DNA from: Xanthoparmelia taractica
Lineage: Eukaryota > Ascomycota > Lecanoromycetes > Lecanorales > Parmeliaceae
Direction of reading: 5' to 3'
Length of the DNA: 45,170 nucleotides
Assembly: GCA_033085395.1 (NCBI GenBank)
Contig: JANQBS010000292.1
Coordinates: 1-45,170 of the forward strand
Part shown: positions 1 to 10,800 of the stretch, piece after piece
Layout of the letters: each line of letters opens with the position of its first letter
Numbering within the stretch: position 1 is the first letter of the stretch
Notes under the pieces: model-generated
The model's database searches: none
What the model was told of the DNA's origin: nothing
What the model saw: the letters and a program-made list of their open reading frames with translations, nothing else
Translations under genes and position numbers: made by a program

Positions 1-150
1 CTACGATTCGATTATAAAATAGAATTCGATAATTATAAGATAAAAGTCTTTTATATATCTAAAGATATTATTTAAAAGAAAATTATTCTTAATAATTCTT
101 AAATAAATAATAAATTTAATCGTCTCGATATTATTATTTAGCGTAAAATT
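1..150 (+). mobile_element. Fragment of a Ty1/Copia integrase at the window edge
   Basis: Bases 1-117 align without gaps to 2977-3093 inside the Copia element to the right, and weaker similarity continues to about 150. In that element this segment lies in the integrase core, just before the region that normally precedes the catalytic glutamate. The window therefore opens inside another copy of the same family, in the same orientation. Its stops and TpA richness show the same RIP-type decay. Where this fragment ends and the next copy begins could not be found, because no 5' LTR is legible between 150 and 1000. Confidence 0.5.
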
Positions 151-999
151 AACGTAATACTTAAAGAGAACGAGCTTAATTATTATTTTAGCTTTTATTA
201 ATAAAGATTAAAGTAAAAGTAAATAAATCTTAGAGCGAAGATATTTAATTTTTTTAATCTTTATTAAAGATTAAAGTTAAAGATAAATAAATTAAATCTT
301 ATTATCGTAGAAATAAGAAAGTCTTTAATATAAATAAGCGATTTCTTAATTAAGAGAAATATAGTTAAGCGAAAGTTAAAAGTAAATAACTAAGATATAT
401 ATTATAATTCTTCAATTAAGATATTAGAATAATGAAGATTAGAATAATAAAATATTTAGTGTACCTTAGATAGAAAAGAGTCTTTAAGATCTATAAAGAT
501 CAAGAATTTTTTTTCTCGTTATTCGTTTATATTATTTATTTTAAGATTAAAATCCTTATATTTTATAAAAGAGTTATCCTAATAAAGCGCTATTAATTAC
601 GTTATATTAATTTATTTCTTCGCTCTTCGATAATAAAGATCTCGCTTATATCGAGTTAATCTTAAGATTAAAAGAGATTTCTTCTATACGCTTAAGATAT
701 TTACCAGTCTATCGAATCGCGATATCGATAATAAATATATCTTAATTGCTCTCGCTAATTTAACTTCTATTTTAAAATAATTTATTCTTAAAATATTATT
801 GAAGTTAATCTCTAACGAAGATCTCTTTAAATTTTAAGCGAAATTTAATTTATTAATATTATTAACTTTATTAATCTTAAGAAATTTAAGCTCGAATTAT
901 ATCGACTAAAGAGATTAAGATCTCGATTTCTTTAAGCTATTTTAATAATATTAATAAGCTTAAAGATATCTTTAATTATTAAATATAAAGATAATAATT

Positions 1000-3900
1000 T
1001 AAAAATAAGTTAAAGCTTTTAAATATCTAATAATATATTATTAAAAACTTTATAGTCTTAATTATTATTAGCGGCGATATTATTATTATTAAGAAAATTA
1101 AAACGTGAGAATAAGTTTATAATAAGATCTATATTATATTTAAATCTCGCTATAAGCGAAACGCTCGCTTTATAATTAAGAATAAATTAATATTAAAGAT
1201 ATCTAAATAATTCTTAAGTGGTTTAAGTCTCGAGACTTCGATATTCTTAACTTTATCTTTAAAAAGATAAATAATATTATTCTCGCGAGATACGATAATA
1301 ATTCTTAAAGCTTTATTAATAAATTTATAAAAATATTAGAAAAATTTAATACTTTATTCTTTAAGCTTTATTTTAATAAGAATTAAAAAATCTATCGCTT
1401 TTACTTAAGCTTAGACTTAGTTTACAACTTATACTACGAGCAATATAATTAGATCTATAATACTTTCGATAATAATAATAAATCGAAATTTAATCTAAAT
1501 TATGCTATTACGAGATTTATTAACATTATTACGAATTTTATAAGCTCTATTATTATCGTTGAAGTTTAGATATTAATCGCGTTGATTAATAATATCTTTA
1601 TATATACTTTATAGAGTGTAATTACCTTAGTTATCGCCGAAGATTACTTCGAAAATAAGATTTAATCGAGAGCTTATATCGATAACTCTCGCACTTATAT
1701 TTAAATTTATAAATATTATAATTACTATAAAAAGAACTAACACGACGCTTTCGAATATATTACTTTATATTCTTATCTAAAGTCTAAAGATAATAATAAT
1801 AATAAAGATGATAAACGTAATTAAGGCGATTATAACGATCGTGAAGAAAAAAATTTCTTAGATAAAGATAATAAGAATAAGAATAAGAATAATTTTGCTT
1901 AAAAGTCTATTATCGAAGTTACTACTACTACGATATATACTAAATTATCGATAATTTATAGCTTCGTGACTTATATTAAGTAATTAAGCTTAGCGGCGAT
2001 CTATTTAATCGCTTAATCTTAAGCTCTTTAAAATCGAATCTTTTAATCTCGTCTTAAGGCGCTAACGCTATTTAAAATAATAATAAAGATCTTATTAATA
2101 TTTATAATCGCTATATTATCGGCGCTATAATTTATAGACTACGTATACTTTTAGTATATAATTCGAGATCGTTTAATCTTTTAAATCTTTATCTTATTCG
2201 CTAAACTAATTAAAATTAATAAAACTATAGATTATATTATAATCGAAGAAGTTAAATATATTTAACTCGAGTGTAAAGGGCTTAAGAATAAACGTATCTT
2301 AATAATTAATAATATTTAATACGTATTAATTAATAAGTTTAATCTAATTTCTTAGAGATAATTAAAGAATAAAGATATTACTCTTTTTTTTATATCTAAC
2401 GAGATTAATATCGAGAAATATAACATTATTTTTAAGCGCTAGCGTAATTAACTTTATGCGCTCAATATTTAGATAGACGCCTTAATATACTTAGTAATAA
2501 TTAATAAAGATATTCCCGCTTACAATAAGTTCTTATTTACTGTGAGTGTCCTCGCTATTAATATCGATATCTTAGAGCCTTAAATTAATAAGAATATCTT
2601 ACGAATATAATATAATTATTACGATTATTTGGGCTATTAGAATATTAAGAAGCTAATTAAGATATATATTAAAATAAATCTTATTATATCACTCTCTAAA
2701 GATATTTACGAATTATATAATATCGTTAATATAAAGGTGGAAAGATATAAGTGTCACGTCGAATTAAGACGTTAAAAAACGGATTTAATTTATAATAATA
2801 TTTAAGATTTATTTCACTCTTTTTATAATAATTATAAATATATAATAATTTTCTTAAACGATAAGATTCGTAGATTCGACGTTTACTTTATATTAAATAA
2901 GATAGAATTTATAATTCTAAGAGTGTTTAAATTATTTCTAAATTAAGTAAAACACGATAATTATAAATATACTTAACTTAGATTCGACTGCGATATCGAG
3001 TACGATAATTATAATGTATACGTATATTATCTATTTAAAGATATTATCTAAAAAAAAATTATTTTTAATAATTCTTAAATAAATAGTAAATTAAAATATT
3101 CTAAATAGACGATTTAATAAAAAATTAGCGCTATACTTAAAAAAGTAAATTATCGTAGAAGTACTAAACGAAGTTTATTCGAGTATTTAATTATCTTCGT
3201 AATTTATAATTAATCTCGAATCGAGATATTGTCTCTTATAAGGCCTATACGAGTTATTTATTAAACTTATCTTATCTTCGAATTATTAAATAAATCGAAT
3301 ATTATTAAATATATAGAATTAATATTAAGTAAATTAAGTATTAAGATCGTGCGTATAAGGAAAGACTAATTAATTATTAAGTTAAAGATTTTATCGTATA
3401 TTTCTACTTAATAATAAGATTAAAATCTTTTTTAACGTTATTTAAATTAATAATATCTCGCTTAAATTTATTTTAATAAAACTTATTTCTCGCGAAATAT
3501 AATAAGTTAATAATATTAAGCTTCTAGAAGCTTATAATAAGCGTTATAATAACGTTATTAACGCTATTTAAAAGCTCGCTTTAATATTTGATTTAAAAGA
3601 GAGAGTCTTTAAAAGAAGACGCGAATCTTTTATTAAAGCGATTAATTTTATCGCGATATTAGTTAAAAGAAAATATTTTACGAAGATTAGAATTTTAATT
3701 AGAGTATAGGCCTCGACTCGAAGAGCGTCGCCCTCGCGTGTATCTCTAGAAAAATCGCCGAAATTATTCGAAACGCTTAATAATAAGATGCTTATATAAT
3801 TTATAGTCTCTAAAGACTTCATATTAGGCGAGAAGCTTATAATATAATTTATAATAATTAGAGAATCTTCGAAACGCGAATTATTAAGATAATATAAAAT

Positions 3901-5515
3901 TATTAAGATTTATCGTAATTTTATTTTAAACTCTTTCGTCTTATTAATTAAAGTTAACGCTCTTAACTTATATAAATCTTAAAGTTATAAAGAGATAATA
4001 GCGAAGATATATCGAAAAATATAATAAGAGCTTATTATATTAAGAAAAGTTAATTTTCTCGTAATTAATAATATCTAGACTTTAATAAATCTTTTCTTAA
4101 ACGTATATATCTTAGGAATTAAGTATATTATAAAATTAAGTGTGAATCTTAAGAAGAGATCACTCGCTATAAAATTTATTAAATAATATGCGACTTTAAA
4201 TAGCGCGAGAATATAGACTTTAATAAGACTTTCGTCTTTGTTATTAAACTTATAAATTATAAAATTATTTTTATTTTAATAATAGTCTTAAATTAAGAGC
4301 TAAAATAAATAAATATTAAAAAAGTCTTTCTATATAATAACGTGAAGGAAATTATTTACATTAGATAGCTTATCGACTTTAAAGTTAATAATAAATATAA
4401 TATATATAGATTAAAGAAGACGCTATACGATCTAAAATAGTCTTTTAAAATTTAATATAATATCTTAATAATATATCTTAAGAAGCTAAGCTTCGAGTCT
4501 ATTACGATTAATTACTCGATCTTTAGTAATAATATTATTATTATCGTTATCTACGTAAATAATATTTTATTAATTAATCTTAATAAAAAAAATTTAGGGC
4601 ATTAAAAATAAGTTTTATAAGCGCTTTGAGATAATCGATTTAGACGCGTATAGCTATTATCTCGATATAATCGTTATTAGAGATCCAGTTAATTTAATTT
4701 TATAACTCGATTAAACGAGTTATATTTAGAAATTTATTAGCGAATATAATATTTAAAAGAATAAAGAAATTCTTATCTTAATAAATATAGAGAAATATTA
4801 GATCGCTAAAGAAGACTTTTAGATAATTGAAGCTTCTCGCATCGTCTATTAATTAATTATTAACTCGCTAAAATATATAATATTAGATATTAAATTACAT
4901 ATTATCTATGCTATTTTAATAATATCTCGATATGACTTTAGTTCGAATGAGTCTTATTAAAAGATCGTTAAACGTATCTTTCGATATCTTAAATAAATAA
5001 TTAACTATTAACTCATTTTTCGAGAAGATCTAAAATCTTTATTTAAATACACTAACGCTAATTAAGCTAGCGATTCAGATATTCGATATTTTACTTTTAA
5101 GTACGTCTTTAACGTAGATAGCGCTACGATCAACTAATTATCTAAGCGATAATTTATCGTAGCGCTTTCAATCTATAAAGCCGAGTATATCGACTAAATA
5201 TAAGTTATTAAGAAAGTTATTTAACTACGTGATCTTTTTAATTAGTTTAATCTCAGCGATTTAGCTATTAAGATAATAATAATTTATTACGATAATTAAG
5301 ATACAATAACCCTAGTTAAGAATCCCCAATTTTATGCGCGTATTAAATATATCGATATTCAATATTACTACGTGCGGGAGCAAGTTACTATCGGGAATAT
5401 CGCTTTAAAATTTATCTTCACTAAAAGGCAAGTGGCCGACGAGCTTATTAAGGCCCTATATAAGAATAAGTTTAATCGCTTTCGGGATCTGATTAAGCTA
5501 GAATCACCTCTCTAA
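1000..5515 (+). pseudogene. Broken Copia gag-pol polyprotein
   Basis: Translation with many stops still shows the family's landmarks in order. A gag with a zinc-knuckle-like end lies near 1380-1770 (YYNYYKKN-stop-HDAFEY, where C-to-T change would turn Cys into Tyr). A protease/pre-integrase segment near 2308 reads NNI-stop-YVLINKFNLIS. A GAG-pre-integrase motif at 2613-2651 reads DYLGY-stop-NIKK, against the usual LGHxNIKK. The integrase core near 2840 reads IIIFLNDKIRRFDVYF. RT lies near 4316-4440 (FLYNNVKEIIYI, RLKKTLYDLK), with the catalytic box YVNN at 4552-4563 in place of YVDD. RNase H lies near 5170-5515 (AEYID, DN-stop-DTI). Stops fall where Trp or Gln is expected. The protein cannot be made from this copy. 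Confidence 0.9.
5300..5515 (+). pseudogene. Residual open C-terminus of Copia RNase H
   Basis: This is a 71-codon open block, from just after a TAA at 5297-5299 (a Gln codon in the family's conserved DNQ motif) to a natural-looking stop at 5513-5515. It reads KYIDIQYYYVREQV and then TKRQVADELIKALYKNKF, which is the standard Copia end (KHIDIRYHYIREQV, TxxQxADxLTKxL). It has no start of its own. The block is notable because the rest of the same reading frame is full of stops, so mutation is uneven along the element. It supports the orientation and the position of the 3' end. Confidence 0.85.
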
Positions 5516-6160
5516 GTCTTATTTTAAGGGAGCTATCCTTTAGCTATTATTATTATTATTATATTATTATTATAGTTATTTATAATTATTACTACGATTA
5601 TCAAATTTATAGGGCTCTTTCGAAGAGTTCTAGCTTATATAAGAATTAGCGTTTTAAATACTTTACCTCTATTCGCCGCTACTATTAGCCACTACTATCA
5701 AATTCTATTTCTAAAACGATCCCCGCGTGAGGAAGGCCTTATAGTCGATTAGATGCAGCTAGGAGAATTTTATCTAATTATTTCATTTTATTCTTATATA
5801 TATTCTTCGATCTTATAATTATTGATTTTTAATATGCACTCGTTAAACTTAAAAGAAATTTTTCAAATAATCGTTTTTTGATAAAAATGAAATATTTATA
5901 TAAGACACTAAAACCAATATTAGTATTTTTCTCTTTTCGATATAGTCGTTCTCAGTCGTCATAATCTATTCTTTTTACTTTAATTATTTATCTTTTATAG
6001 GGAAGGGAGGGGGTTCTTCGCGCTAATCGCATTTGAGTTTTTGAAATCCGCTAACTTTAAATCTCGTATAAGTTATTCTACGTTTAAAAGACTCTCTAGT
6101 GAACATTTCGATTTTTATATTAGTTATTCGGCTTTTATAGAAGGTTTACGAGAATACGCT
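5516..6160 (+). other. Copia 3' untranslated region
   Basis: Between the pol stop and the polypurine tract there is no recognisable gene. The segment is less AT-rich than the coding part and contains a short TTA microsatellite at 5545-5574. Its length, about 650 bp, is long for a Copia 3' UTR. I see no further domain in it on either strand. Confidence 0.5.
5545..5574. repeat. (TTA)n microsatellite
   Basis: A run of about ten imperfect TAT/TTA triplets lies just after the Copia pol stop. In such AT-rich DNA it may simply be slippage of a low-complexity run. Confidence 0.7.
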
Positions 6161-6170
6161 CGAGGGGGAG
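6161..6170 (+). other. Polypurine tract
   Basis: The sequence CGAGGGGGAG directly precedes the TG of the LTR. In retrotransposons such a tract primes plus-strand DNA synthesis and fixes the left edge of the 3' LTR. The corresponding site in the minus-strand Copia element C3 reads GCGAAGAGGAG next to TATTGAAAG, which supports both calls. Confidence 0.8.
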
Positions 6171-6294
6171 TGTTGAAATTCGGGTCACGTGACTAGATCA
6201 CGTGACACGCTAAGGCGTGCCTCATAGTCTCGCTTTTCTAGCTAGTACTCCTTAGTCAATATAACCGCTACGTGTCCTACCCCATATTTTGATA
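6171..6294 (+). repeat. 3' LTR of Copia copy 1 (124 bp)
   Basis: The repeat starts TGTTGAAA immediately after the polypurine tract and ends TTTTGATA. The end was set by comparison with the C3 LTRs, which share TGTTGAAAG-type starts and the ATTTTGATA end but differ inside, so the two families are related yet distinct. It keeps far more CpA/TpG and GC than the internal region. The partner 5' LTR is not visible in the window. Confidence 0.8.
6184..6206. promoter_or_regulatory. Paired CACGTG palindromes in the Copia LTR
   Basis: Two near-identical palindromic cores, GTCACGTGAC at 6184-6193 and ATCACGTGAC at 6197-6206, lie 13 bp apart near the LTR start. The related C3 LTR also holds TCACGTGA (34257-34264) and a second, partly matching TCACGTAA. 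CACGTG is the classic core bound by fungal basic helix-loop-helix factors, so a promoter role is possible, but this is inferred only from position and conservation. Confidence 0.35.
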
Positions 6295-7698
6295 GATTCG
6301 ATATATCGTTTATATATTTTCATTTTTATATTAATAATACTATATATTTCGTATATATCTTTAAATAATAGAATAATAAAATTTATCTCGATATATATCT
6401 TCATTAGCTTCTTAATATCCTTATAGTCTAAATAATTATAATAATTATATTATATTTATAAGATCTTCTTATTAATTTAAGACATTAAAATATTAATTTC
6501 AATAGCGAGAATACTTATAATAAATAAGAACTTATTATAAGCGAGATTATCTTTATTAGTTATTATTAAGTATACTAAAACGTCTATTTAGATATTAAAT
6601 ATATAAAGTCGATTACGCTAGCGCTTAAAAATAATATTATATCTCTCGATATCGATCTTGTTAGATATAAAAATAAAACAAAATAAATTATTTTAATTAT
6701 TTCTAAGAAATTAGATTAAACTTATTAATTAATATAAATTAAATATTATTAATAATTAAGACACGTTTACTTGTAAATCTCTTATATTTTAATTAAATAT
6801 ATTTAAGTTTTTTAATTATAATATAATTTATAATCTTATTAATCTTAATTAATTTAGCGAATAAGATAAAGATTTAAACGATTAAACGATCTCGAGTTAT
6901 ATATTAAGAGTATACGTAGTCGATAAATTATAGCGTCGATAATATAGCGATTAAAAATATTAATAAGATCTTTATAATTATTTTAAATAGTAATAATCTC
7001 TTAAAATAAGATTAAAAGATTTAATTTTAAAAAACTTAAGATTAGACAATTAAATAGATCGTCGCTAAGCTTAATTACTTAATATAGATTATAAAGCTAT
7101 AAATCGTCGATAATTCAATATATATTATAGTAGTAGCGACTTCGATAATAGGCTTTTAAGGAAAATTATTCTTATTCTTATTATCTTTATCTAAGAAGTT
7201 CTTTTCTTTACGATTATTACGATCTTTATAATCGTTATAATTATCTTAATTATATTTATTATTATTTTTAAACTTTAGATAAGAATATAGAATAATATAC
7301 TCGAAAGAGTCGTGTTAGTTCTTTTTATAGTAATTATAATAATTATTAATTTAAATATAGATACGAGAGTTATTAATATAAGCTCTCAATTAAATCTTAT
7401 TTTTAAAAATAATCTTCGATAACGATTAAAATAATTATATTCTATAAAATATACGTAAAGATAATATTAATTAACGCGATTAATATCTATACTTCGATTA
7501 TAATAATAAAGCTTATAAGATTCGTAATAATATTAATAAATCTCGTAATAATATAATTTAGAAAAAAATTTCGACTCGTTATTATTATTATTAAAAGTAT
7601 TATAAGTCTAATTATATTACTCGTAATATAAATTATAAATTAAGTCTAAGCTCGAGTAAAAGCGATAGATTTTATAATTTTTGTCGAAATAAAGCTTA

Positions 7699-7764
7699 CG
7701 AAGGTCGGTATCAAAAGTCCTGCACATGCGCTAAAACTCTTGGCATTCTTGACATTCTTGAGAT
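7699..7764 (+). repeat. Left terminal inverted repeat of the mariner
   Basis: It begins CGAAGGTCGGTATC and pairs with the right end with few mismatches for about 54 bp, then more weakly to about 66 bp. Most mismatches near the tip are transitions. Confidence 0.88.
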
Positions 7765-9190
7765 TCCTATCAAAACCTTATATAGTCTTATAATCCAATG
7801 GATATTCTTTATGTATCTACGAGTATAGTTATTTGCTCGCTTAATAGCATTATAAGGTCGTATATCCCCTCTCACACGGTCTTTTCGATACTTATTACCG
7901 CCCCGTAAACGAATAACTGTAGCAATATATCGAGGTATTCGCTTAATTTATCTCTAAATCCTCTCTTAAATAAGCTTCTTATTTTAATAAAAAATTTATC
8001 GTTTTTTAAATCTTCTTTCGAATTTTCGATATATTATTTTATATAATCTAACGCTTTATTTAGAGTTAATACGATTTAATTATATTAAGATTCGACGAGT
8101 TATTATATTAAAGTATTTTAAGAATATTTATAATTATAAAGATAGAAGTCTAATGCTTAAATGCGTGTGTCGGGATCTTATTCTTCATAGTTATAATATT
8201 AAATCTATTTAATTTATACTTCTAAGTAAATTTTAAATAAGAATCTATATTTAATAAGCGTGAGAAATTCGAGAATTTTAAAATTTTAGATCTTTTTTTA
8301 ATAGCGATATTAATGAATTCTCTTCTTCTTTTTATTAATAATAATCTTTTTAATCTTTATATTAAAATATTACTTAGGCTTCTTATTAGAAAGATTTCGT
8401 AAGTCTATATATCGTATATCGTATATCGATCTTAAGTTCTTAAGTTAACTTGCACTTAGACTTCAAAGCCTTATTAATAGCCGCGAGATTTTTAGTATAT
8501 ATCTTCTTTTCTTTAATCGTTTCGATTCTCTAAATATAATATAATCTCTTTTTATTATAAAAAAATAGCCCTAAAATATAAATTTTATAATATCTACGAA
8601 ATAACGTTATATAGTTGACTTAATAAAGACTTCATGAGATTAATATTAAACTCGCACTCTCTCACGTCGAGAATTTAGAATTATACTTATTTCGTTACTT
8701 TAAATAACGTCTTTTTATTATTTTATAGTTTAATTCTTATATCGTAAAGCGAATTAATATCGAGCTTTTATTATAATCTTTATAAGAAACGATTTTTTAA
8801 TTATTTTATAAGATCGAAAGTTATTATATCTAAGTACTCGTAATACTATTATAAATAAGATTTCTTACTCGATAATAAGTATAAACGATGTCCTTTTACG
8901 ATTATAGCGATCCTTTTATATATTAATTAAAAAAGCACTCTTAAGTTCGAGAATAATAACTAGAGATTATCTAGATCTAGATATATTACTTATATATAAA
9001 AATAGCAATTTCTTAAAGTTATTAAGATTATATTTTTTATAAGCTTATTTTTATAGACGATTAATAGTAAAACGAGAGATCTTAATTATAGTAGTAATAA
9101 TCTTAATAATAATATTAGCTTCGGCTAAAGTAAGTATCTAAAGTTTAATTTCGTTATTATAATTAATAGTCTAAGCTTTATCTATAGATA
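7711..9190 (-). pseudogene. Broken Tc1/mariner transposase
   Basis: Read right to left on the minus strand, a helix-turn-helix-like start near 9190-9090 reads ILTLAEANIIIKIITTIIK and then ISRFTINRL. A DDE-type core near 8790-8640 reads KARY-stop-FALRYKN-stop-TIK, then KDVI-stop-SNEISIILN and RRERVRV. This matches the 'W..V.WSDE' block of fungal Tc1-like transposases, with the first catalytic Asp changed to Asn. The C-terminal block IPRYIATVIRLRGGNKYRK near 7860-7945 matches the family's usual end. From 7947 down to 7711 the frame is open for 79 codons and runs into the left terminal repeat, so the original stop was probably earlier. Stops elsewhere fall at Trp/Gln positions. The product is not functional here. 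Confidence 0.87.
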
Positions 9191-9458
9191 TTTTAATATA
9201 AAGAATATAAAGAAGACTTCTTTTTATAATTACTATGGAATTATATATAATAGAAAATTAATAGAACTCTCCCCCTTTTCTCGTAGATTAATGTACTTTA
9301 GTATTAATGTCGCGACTCGTAATAAGATATATATACTTCTTATACATAGCTATAACGTCGCTATAATGTATATGTACTCCGTATATATGCACTCCGTATA
9401 TGTAGCATTGATATCGCTACTAAGTAGAAAGCATTAATATTCAAGAAATTTGAAAGAT

Positions 9459-9524
9459 TTGCCAAGCATACCAAGAATGCCAAGAGTTTTCGCGCATGTG
9501 CAGGACTTTTGATGTCGACCTCCG
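9459..9524 (-). repeat. Right terminal inverted repeat of the mariner
   Basis: On the minus strand it begins CGGAGGTCGACATC and mirrors the left repeat, including the shared inner block ATCAAAAGTCCTGCACATGC. A TA duplicate follows at 9525-9526. Confidence 0.88.
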
Positions 9525-9666
9525 TAAAGAAAAAAGTATTAAACTCTTTTAGTATCTTTATAAATTTATTAATATAGCTTTAAGAGTTATTATTATATTT
9601 CGCGAGAATAATATTATTTATTTTCTTAAAAATAAAGTTAAGAATATCGAAGTCTCGAGATTTAAA

Positions 9667-10800
9667 CTTCGTAAGATTTACTTTAACGATTATTAAATTC
9701 TTATAACTTTCGCATTATCGAAATAGATTTATTATTATTTAAGATTCATTTATTAAAGAAGAATTTAGAAATTGATTAATAAATATTAATAACTTCGTAT
9801 TTAAAGTTAAAAGTTAGCGTCTTATCTTTTTTAGCTAATCTATTTCGAATATAATAATAAATCTTACTTATCGTCGATTATGTTATAATAAGCGCGTTCT
9901 TTAAAATCGTAATGCTTTTTTATAGAATATTCTTAAATAGAGTATATCTCTTCTAATAAAATTTCTCTATTATTTTATTAAATTCTAATTTATTATATTC
10001 GATATTAATAATTAAAATTTTTATTAATATTTTATTAGAGCATTAAGTCTTATTAAGATAATATCGTTAAACTCAAGAAAGCGTGCCGTAATATATACTA
10101 TCGTCTTCGTTATTAAACACGATATTATATTAGAAAAAAGCGTTAATTCGCGTATCGATTTAATTAAAATAATAATCTCTTATAACTTATTTGAAGTTAT
10201 CTTTAATTGCGCTAATAAATTACGCGCGATAATCTTTATCTAATAAGTTAATTAACGAATCATTTATATAATCTATAAAGTTAATTAACGAGCTAATAAA
10301 TTACTAATTTTAAGTAAAAGAGAATCACGTATTATATTAATATTTCTTATATTTTCGTTGCGAAGTATTAATTCGAGATTCTTCTTAATAATATAAAAAA
10401 GTATAGATATAAAGCGAGTCTTATTAGTCGTTAAAGAATAGTAAGATTATATTATATATATAATAAAAAGAAATTTATTATCTTATTTATTCTCGTATAT
10501 CTTCGCGCGATTATTAGTTTTTTAAGAATTTGGAGTATTCATTTAAATAATCTCGATAGCTTTATATAAGATATATATATCTTAATAAATAATATCTTTA
10601 ATTAGATTATTAAATAGTTTATTAGCTATCGATTCTATATTTAAGCGATTTATAATAATATAATCGCTTAACTAAAAGACTATCGATTATAGTTTACTCT
10701 ATCTCTCTATAAGATATCTATCGCGAGGATTTTATAGATTATAAGATCGAATAGAAGTGTATATTTGGATAATTATATCGTAATATTTTTAATCTTTAAT
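9667..10800 (-). mobile_element. Gypsy integrase fragment 'K', first copy
   Basis: The minus-strand frame, with stops at likely Trp/Arg/Gln sites, reads MNTPNS-stop-KTNNRAKIYEN, then SLTTNKTRFISILF, then LLLKISNLLAR. This resembles the core and C-terminal part of a Ty3/Gypsy integrase of the type with 'xYNSxANGxVER', 'TTxKSTGxSPF' and 'LLAxRARQL' blocks. It is a different type from the integrase of the adjoining G1 element. A second copy lies at 24613-26120. It directly follows the end of G1 pol, with no recognisable LTR between. The left edge abuts Copia copy 2. Family assignment rests on short, eroded motifs. Confidence 0.55.

Larger units (their letters stand above)
151..6294 (+). mobile_element. 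Ty1/Copia LTR retrotransposon, copy 1 (degenerate)
   Basis: The domain order gag, protease, integrase, RT, RNase H on the plus strand identifies a Ty1/Copia element. It ends with a purine-rich tract at 6161-6170 and a 124-bp 3' LTR starting TGTTGAAA. The left limit is uncertain: no 5' LTR can be seen, so either it was mutated beyond recognition or the copy is truncated. Immediately right of the LTR, sequence of the same family resumes on the minus strand, so this copy appears inserted into, or rearranged next to, copy 2. Mutation is heavy over gag and pol but lighter from about 5300 to 6294, where CpA and longer open reading blocks survive. Confidence 0.85.
7699..9524 (-). mobile_element. Tc1/mariner DNA transposon (1826 bp)
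   Basis: This is a complete insertion bounded by terminal inverted repeats and by TA on both sides (7697-7698 and 9525-9526), the target duplication typical of the Tc1/mariner superfamily. Removing it joins the two halves of Copia copy 2 cleanly, which proves the boundaries. The transposase lies on the minus strand and is broken. The left fifth of the element, including the transposase C-terminus, is much less mutated than the middle. It inserted after Copia copy 2 was already in place. Confidence 0.92.
6295..9668 (-). mobile_element. Ty1/Copia retrotransposon, copy 2 (partial, split by a mariner)
   Basis: On the minus strand this matches copy 1 from about its position 2760 (at 6295) down to about 1225 (at 9666), with a clean gap at 7697-9526 filled by a DNA transposon. 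It covers part of gag, the zinc-knuckle region, the protease and the GAG-pre-integrase segment. RT, RNase H and both LTRs are absent. The left junction coincides exactly with the end of the copy 1 LTR. The right junction with the K/G1 block lies at 9667-9670. Decay is as heavy as in copy 1. The remainder may lie left of the window or may have been lost. Confidence 0.85.

Noticed and set aside
3568..3822. 84-codon minus-strand open frame
   Set aside because: It lies antisense to Copia copy 1 pol, between integrase and RT. Composition is hydrophobic with no family resemblance; a shadow of the plus-strand gene.
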